Assembly (NCBI GenBank): GCA_023254755.1
Contig: JALRKU010000064.1
Location: forward strand, 1-7,212
DNA: 7,212 nucleotides
DNA from: Aeromicrobium sp.
GTDB taxonomy: Bacteria; Actinomycetota; Actinomycetes; Propionibacteriales; Nocardioidaceae
Direction of reading: 5' to 3'
This document shows positions 5,636 to 7,212 of the stretch, one piece after another. The notes below the pieces were generated by a model. That model searched no databases. It saw only the letters and a list, made by a program, of their open reading frames with translations, and was not told the origin of the DNA. The stretch's first letter is position 1. Each line of letters begins with the position of its first letter. The translations under genes and the position numbers were made by a program.

Positions 5636-6481
5636 GTGGCGACGCTCCGCCTCGCGGCCGTCGCGGCCCACTTCGGTCGCGACGTCGAGCGGGCGATCCT
5701 CAAGGTGCACGGCATCGTCGAGGACGCCCGCAGCCAGGGGGCGGACCTGCTGGTCCTGCCGTACGGCACGCTCGGCGGCTACATCGGCGACCTGCGTCGC
5801 CCCGACCCCGACGCCCTGCCACCGGCGCTCACCCGCGACTCCGCCGAGCTGCGCCGCATCGGCCAGCTCGCGCAGGACATGGTCGTCTGCCTCGGGTTCA
5901 CCGAGGAGCACGACGGACGGCTGTACGAGGCCGCCGTGTGCCTCACCGGCGACGGCGTGCTCGGCCACCACCGCAAGGTGCACCAGCCGGCCGGGGAGTC
6001 ACTGGCGTTCGCGGCCGGCGAGTCGTTCCGCGCCTTCGACACCCCCGTTGGTCGCATGGGCATGCTCATCGACTACGACAAGACGTTCCCCGAGGCGTCG
6101 CGCTCCCTGGCGCTCGACGGCGCCGAGGTCATCGCGTGTCTGTCGGCCTGGCCCGCCAGCGTCACCGATCGGGCGTCGCGGCTGACGCAGGACCGCCAGT
6201 CGCGGCTGTTCGACCTGTACGACAGCGCACGGGCCGCCGAGAACCAGGTGATCTGGGTGTCGTCGAACCAGACCGGCGTGATGGGCGGGCTGCGCTTCCT
6301 CGGCCAGGCGAAGGTCGTCGGACCTGGCGGGGACGTGCTCGCACGCACGTGGTCCAAGGGCGCGCTCGCGGTCGCCGAGGTCGACGTCGCGCACGAGATC
6401 ACGCGCGCCCGACGCGTGCTGCACCACCTCAAGGAGCTCAGCCCGAGCAGCTACGTCGCGCACCCCCAGGGGGACCGGTGA
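5636..6481 (+). CDS. Nitrilase-superfamily pseudoenzyme, paralogue of the 3220 gene, catalytic Glu and Cys lost
   Basis: This 281-residue protein aligns along its whole length with the hydrolase at 3220-4080, with roughly half the residues identical by eye. The sister lacks gaps except for about 7 extra residues after GGY. Residues around the active site are nearly the same, yet the catalytic Glu is Y43 (LPYGTLGGY, codon TAC at 5762-5764) and the nucleophile Cys is D146 (GMLIDYDKTFPE, codon GAC at 6071-6073). Only the lysine (K114 in HRKVHQP) and the following E121 remain. It therefore cannot use the standard Cys-thioester mechanism. The frame is intact, so it is not a decayed pseudogene. It may be a structural or regulatory partner of the active sister, or have gained another activity. 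The GTG start lies 1 nt after the oxidoreductase stop, without a clear Shine-Dalgarno, suggesting coupling. The stop overlaps the next start. Confidence 0.88.
   Translation: MATLRLAAVAAHFGRDVERAILKVHGIVEDARSQGADLLVLPYGTLGGYIGDLRRPDPDALPPALTRDSAELRRIGQLAQDMVVCLGFTEEHDGRLYEAAVCLTGDGVLGHHRKVHQPAGESLAFAAGESFRAFDTPVGRMGMLIDYDKTFPEASRSLALDGAEVIACLSAWPASVTDRASRLTQDRQSRLFDLYDSARAAENQVIWVSSNQTGVMGGLRFLGQAKVVGPGGDVLARTWSKGALAVAEVDVAHEITRARRVLHHLKELSPSSYVAHPQGDR
5948..5989 (+). repeat. Paralogous DNA block, copy 2 (matches 3553-3594)
   Basis: This is the partner of the block at 3553-3594, in the same orientation and at the equivalent codons of the paralogue. Close DNA identity here, with clear divergence elsewhere, suggests either strong constraint on this loop or local gene conversion between the two copies. 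Confidence 0.75.
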
Positions 6482-7212
6482 GGATCGCGCTGCTGACCTA
6501 CTCCTCCAAGCCCCGGGGCGGCGTCGTGCACACGCTGGCGCTCGCCGAGGCGCTCGCCCGCACCGGCCAGGACGTCCACGTGTGGACCCTCGCGCGCGGC
6601 GGCGACCGGTCGTTCTTCCGCCCGGTCGACCCCGCGGTCACGGTGCACGCCGTGCCGTTCGAGCATCTCGACGGCGAGGACGTCGGTGCGCGGATCCTGC
6701 GCTCGATCGTGCGTCTGCGCGAGGCGTTCGCGGTGCACCGCAACGACTACGACGTCGTGCACGCCCAGGACTGCATCAGCGCCAACGCGGCGCTGCCCTG
6801 CGTGCGAACCATCCACCACCTCGACACCTTCACGACGCCCGAGCTGGCCGCGTGCCACGAGCGGGCGGTCACCGAGCCAAGCGCACGGATCTGCGTCTCG
6901 CGGGCCGTGGCCGACGAGGTCGCGCTGGGCTGGGGTCTGCGGCCCGCCGTCATCCCCAACGGCGTCGACGCCCCGCGGTTCGAGGCCGGTGCGGCGGACG
7001 CCGCCGGACGGGCCCGGTGGGCCGACAAGCTGGGCCCCTACGTCCTTGCGCTCGGCGGCATCGAGCCGCGCAAGGGCAGCATCGACCTGCTCGAGGCCTA
7101 CGCGATGCTGCGTCGGCGCCGACCCGACCTGCGGCTCGTCTTCGGCGGCGGCGAGACGCTGTTCGACTACCGCGACTACCGCCGGGCCTTCGAGCGCCGG
7201 GCTCAGCAGCTG
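6478..7212 (+). CDS. MSMEG_0565 family glycosyltransferase, GT4-like (3' end outside the window)
   Basis: From a GTG at 6478 the frame stays open to the window end, giving 245 residues of a GT-B glycosyltransferase. The N-terminus MRIALLTYSSKPRGGVVHT has the donor/acceptor-site Gly-Gly loop (14-15) typical of family 4. VHAQD lies near residue 96, VIPNGVD ends at 164, and GGIEPRKGS (193-201) opens the C-terminal nucleotide-sugar-binding domain. The EX7E donor motif would lie beyond the window. It should transfer a sugar from an activated donor to the pathway's product; donor and acceptor are unknown. The start overlaps the previous stop (GTGA), with AGGGGGA (6468-6474) 3 nt upstream. The family is a regular member of Nit1C-type clusters. 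No signal peptide is visible, so it is cytosolic or peripheral. Confidence 0.87.
   Translation, partial: MRIALLTYSSKPRGGVVHTLALAEALARTGQDVHVWTLARGGDRSFFRPVDPAVTVHAVPFEHLDGEDVGARILRSIVRLREAFAVHRNDYDVVHAQDCISANAALPCVRTIHHLDTFTTPELAACHERAVTEPSARICVSRAVADEVALGWGLRPAVIPNGVDAPRFEAGAADAAGRARWADKLGPYVLALGGIEPRKGSIDLLEAYAMLRRRRPDLRLVFGGGETLFDYRDYRRAFERRAQQL

Noticed and set aside
4614..6185. 523-codon + strand frame across the oxidoreductase and pseudo-nitrilase
   Set aside because: The translation is Arg/Pro-rich low complexity with no recognisable domain, while the overlapping frames encode clear flavoprotein and nitrilase-fold proteins.
5636..6481. Calling the second nitrilase-like gene a pseudogene
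   Set aside because: There is no frameshift or internal stop, the length is normal, codon use matches its neighbours, and the fold residues are kept. Only catalytic residues differ, which fits a pseudoenzyme better.
1..7212. Insertion sequences, tRNA genes, CRISPR arrays or integration sites
   Set aside because: No transposase frames, inverted terminal repeats, direct-repeat arrays or tRNA-like cloverleaf sequences were found; base composition is uniform throughout.

Overview
The window is very GC-rich, nearly all coding, and uses G/C-ending codons throughout, with short overlaps between genes. This points to a high-GC actinobacterium; the genus cannot be fixed from the sequence. All recognisable genes lie on the + strand.

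Layout: positions 1-93 hold the last 30 codons of an upstream gene. A 95-nt C-rich leader (94-188) with a strong Shine-Dalgarno precedes a compact run of eight genes: (1) MSMEG_0572/Sll0783-type nitrogen-starvation protein; (2) MSMEG_0568-type radical SAM protein; (3) MSMEG_0567-type fusion of a GNAT domain with a PurM/AIR-synthase-like domain; (4) nitrilase-superfamily hydrolase with an intact Glu-Lys-Cys triad; (5) MSMEG_0570-type small protein; (6) MSMEG_0569-type flavin-dependent oxidoreductase; (7) a second nitrilase-superfamily protein; (8) MSMEG_0565-type family 4 glycosyltransferase, cut by the window end. Gaps after gene 1 are 10 nt or less, and several junctions are ATGA, TGATG or GTGA overlaps, so this should be one translationally coupled operon.

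The gene set is the 'Nit1C' type of nitrilase cluster, known from Synechocystis (sll0783 region), mycobacteria and cyanide-assimilating pseudomonads, and linked to nitrogen starvation and cyanide/nitrile metabolism. As far as I know its product chemistry is not fully settled. Radical SAM, PurM-like ATPase, acyltransferase, flavin oxidoreductase and glycosyltransferase together look like a pathway that builds and decorates a small nitrogenous molecule, with the nitrilase-type enzyme hydrolysing a C-N bond.

The most striking observation is that gene 7 is a clear paralogue of gene 4 but has lost two of its three catalytic residues (Glu to Tyr, Cys to Asp) while the rest of the fold is well kept: a conserved pseudo-nitrilase encoded beside its active sister. 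In addition, the slot between genes 1 and 2, where other clusters carry the true aliphatic nitrilase, holds only 10 nt, and gene 4 has a CYDK-type active site rather than the CWE type of true nitrilases.
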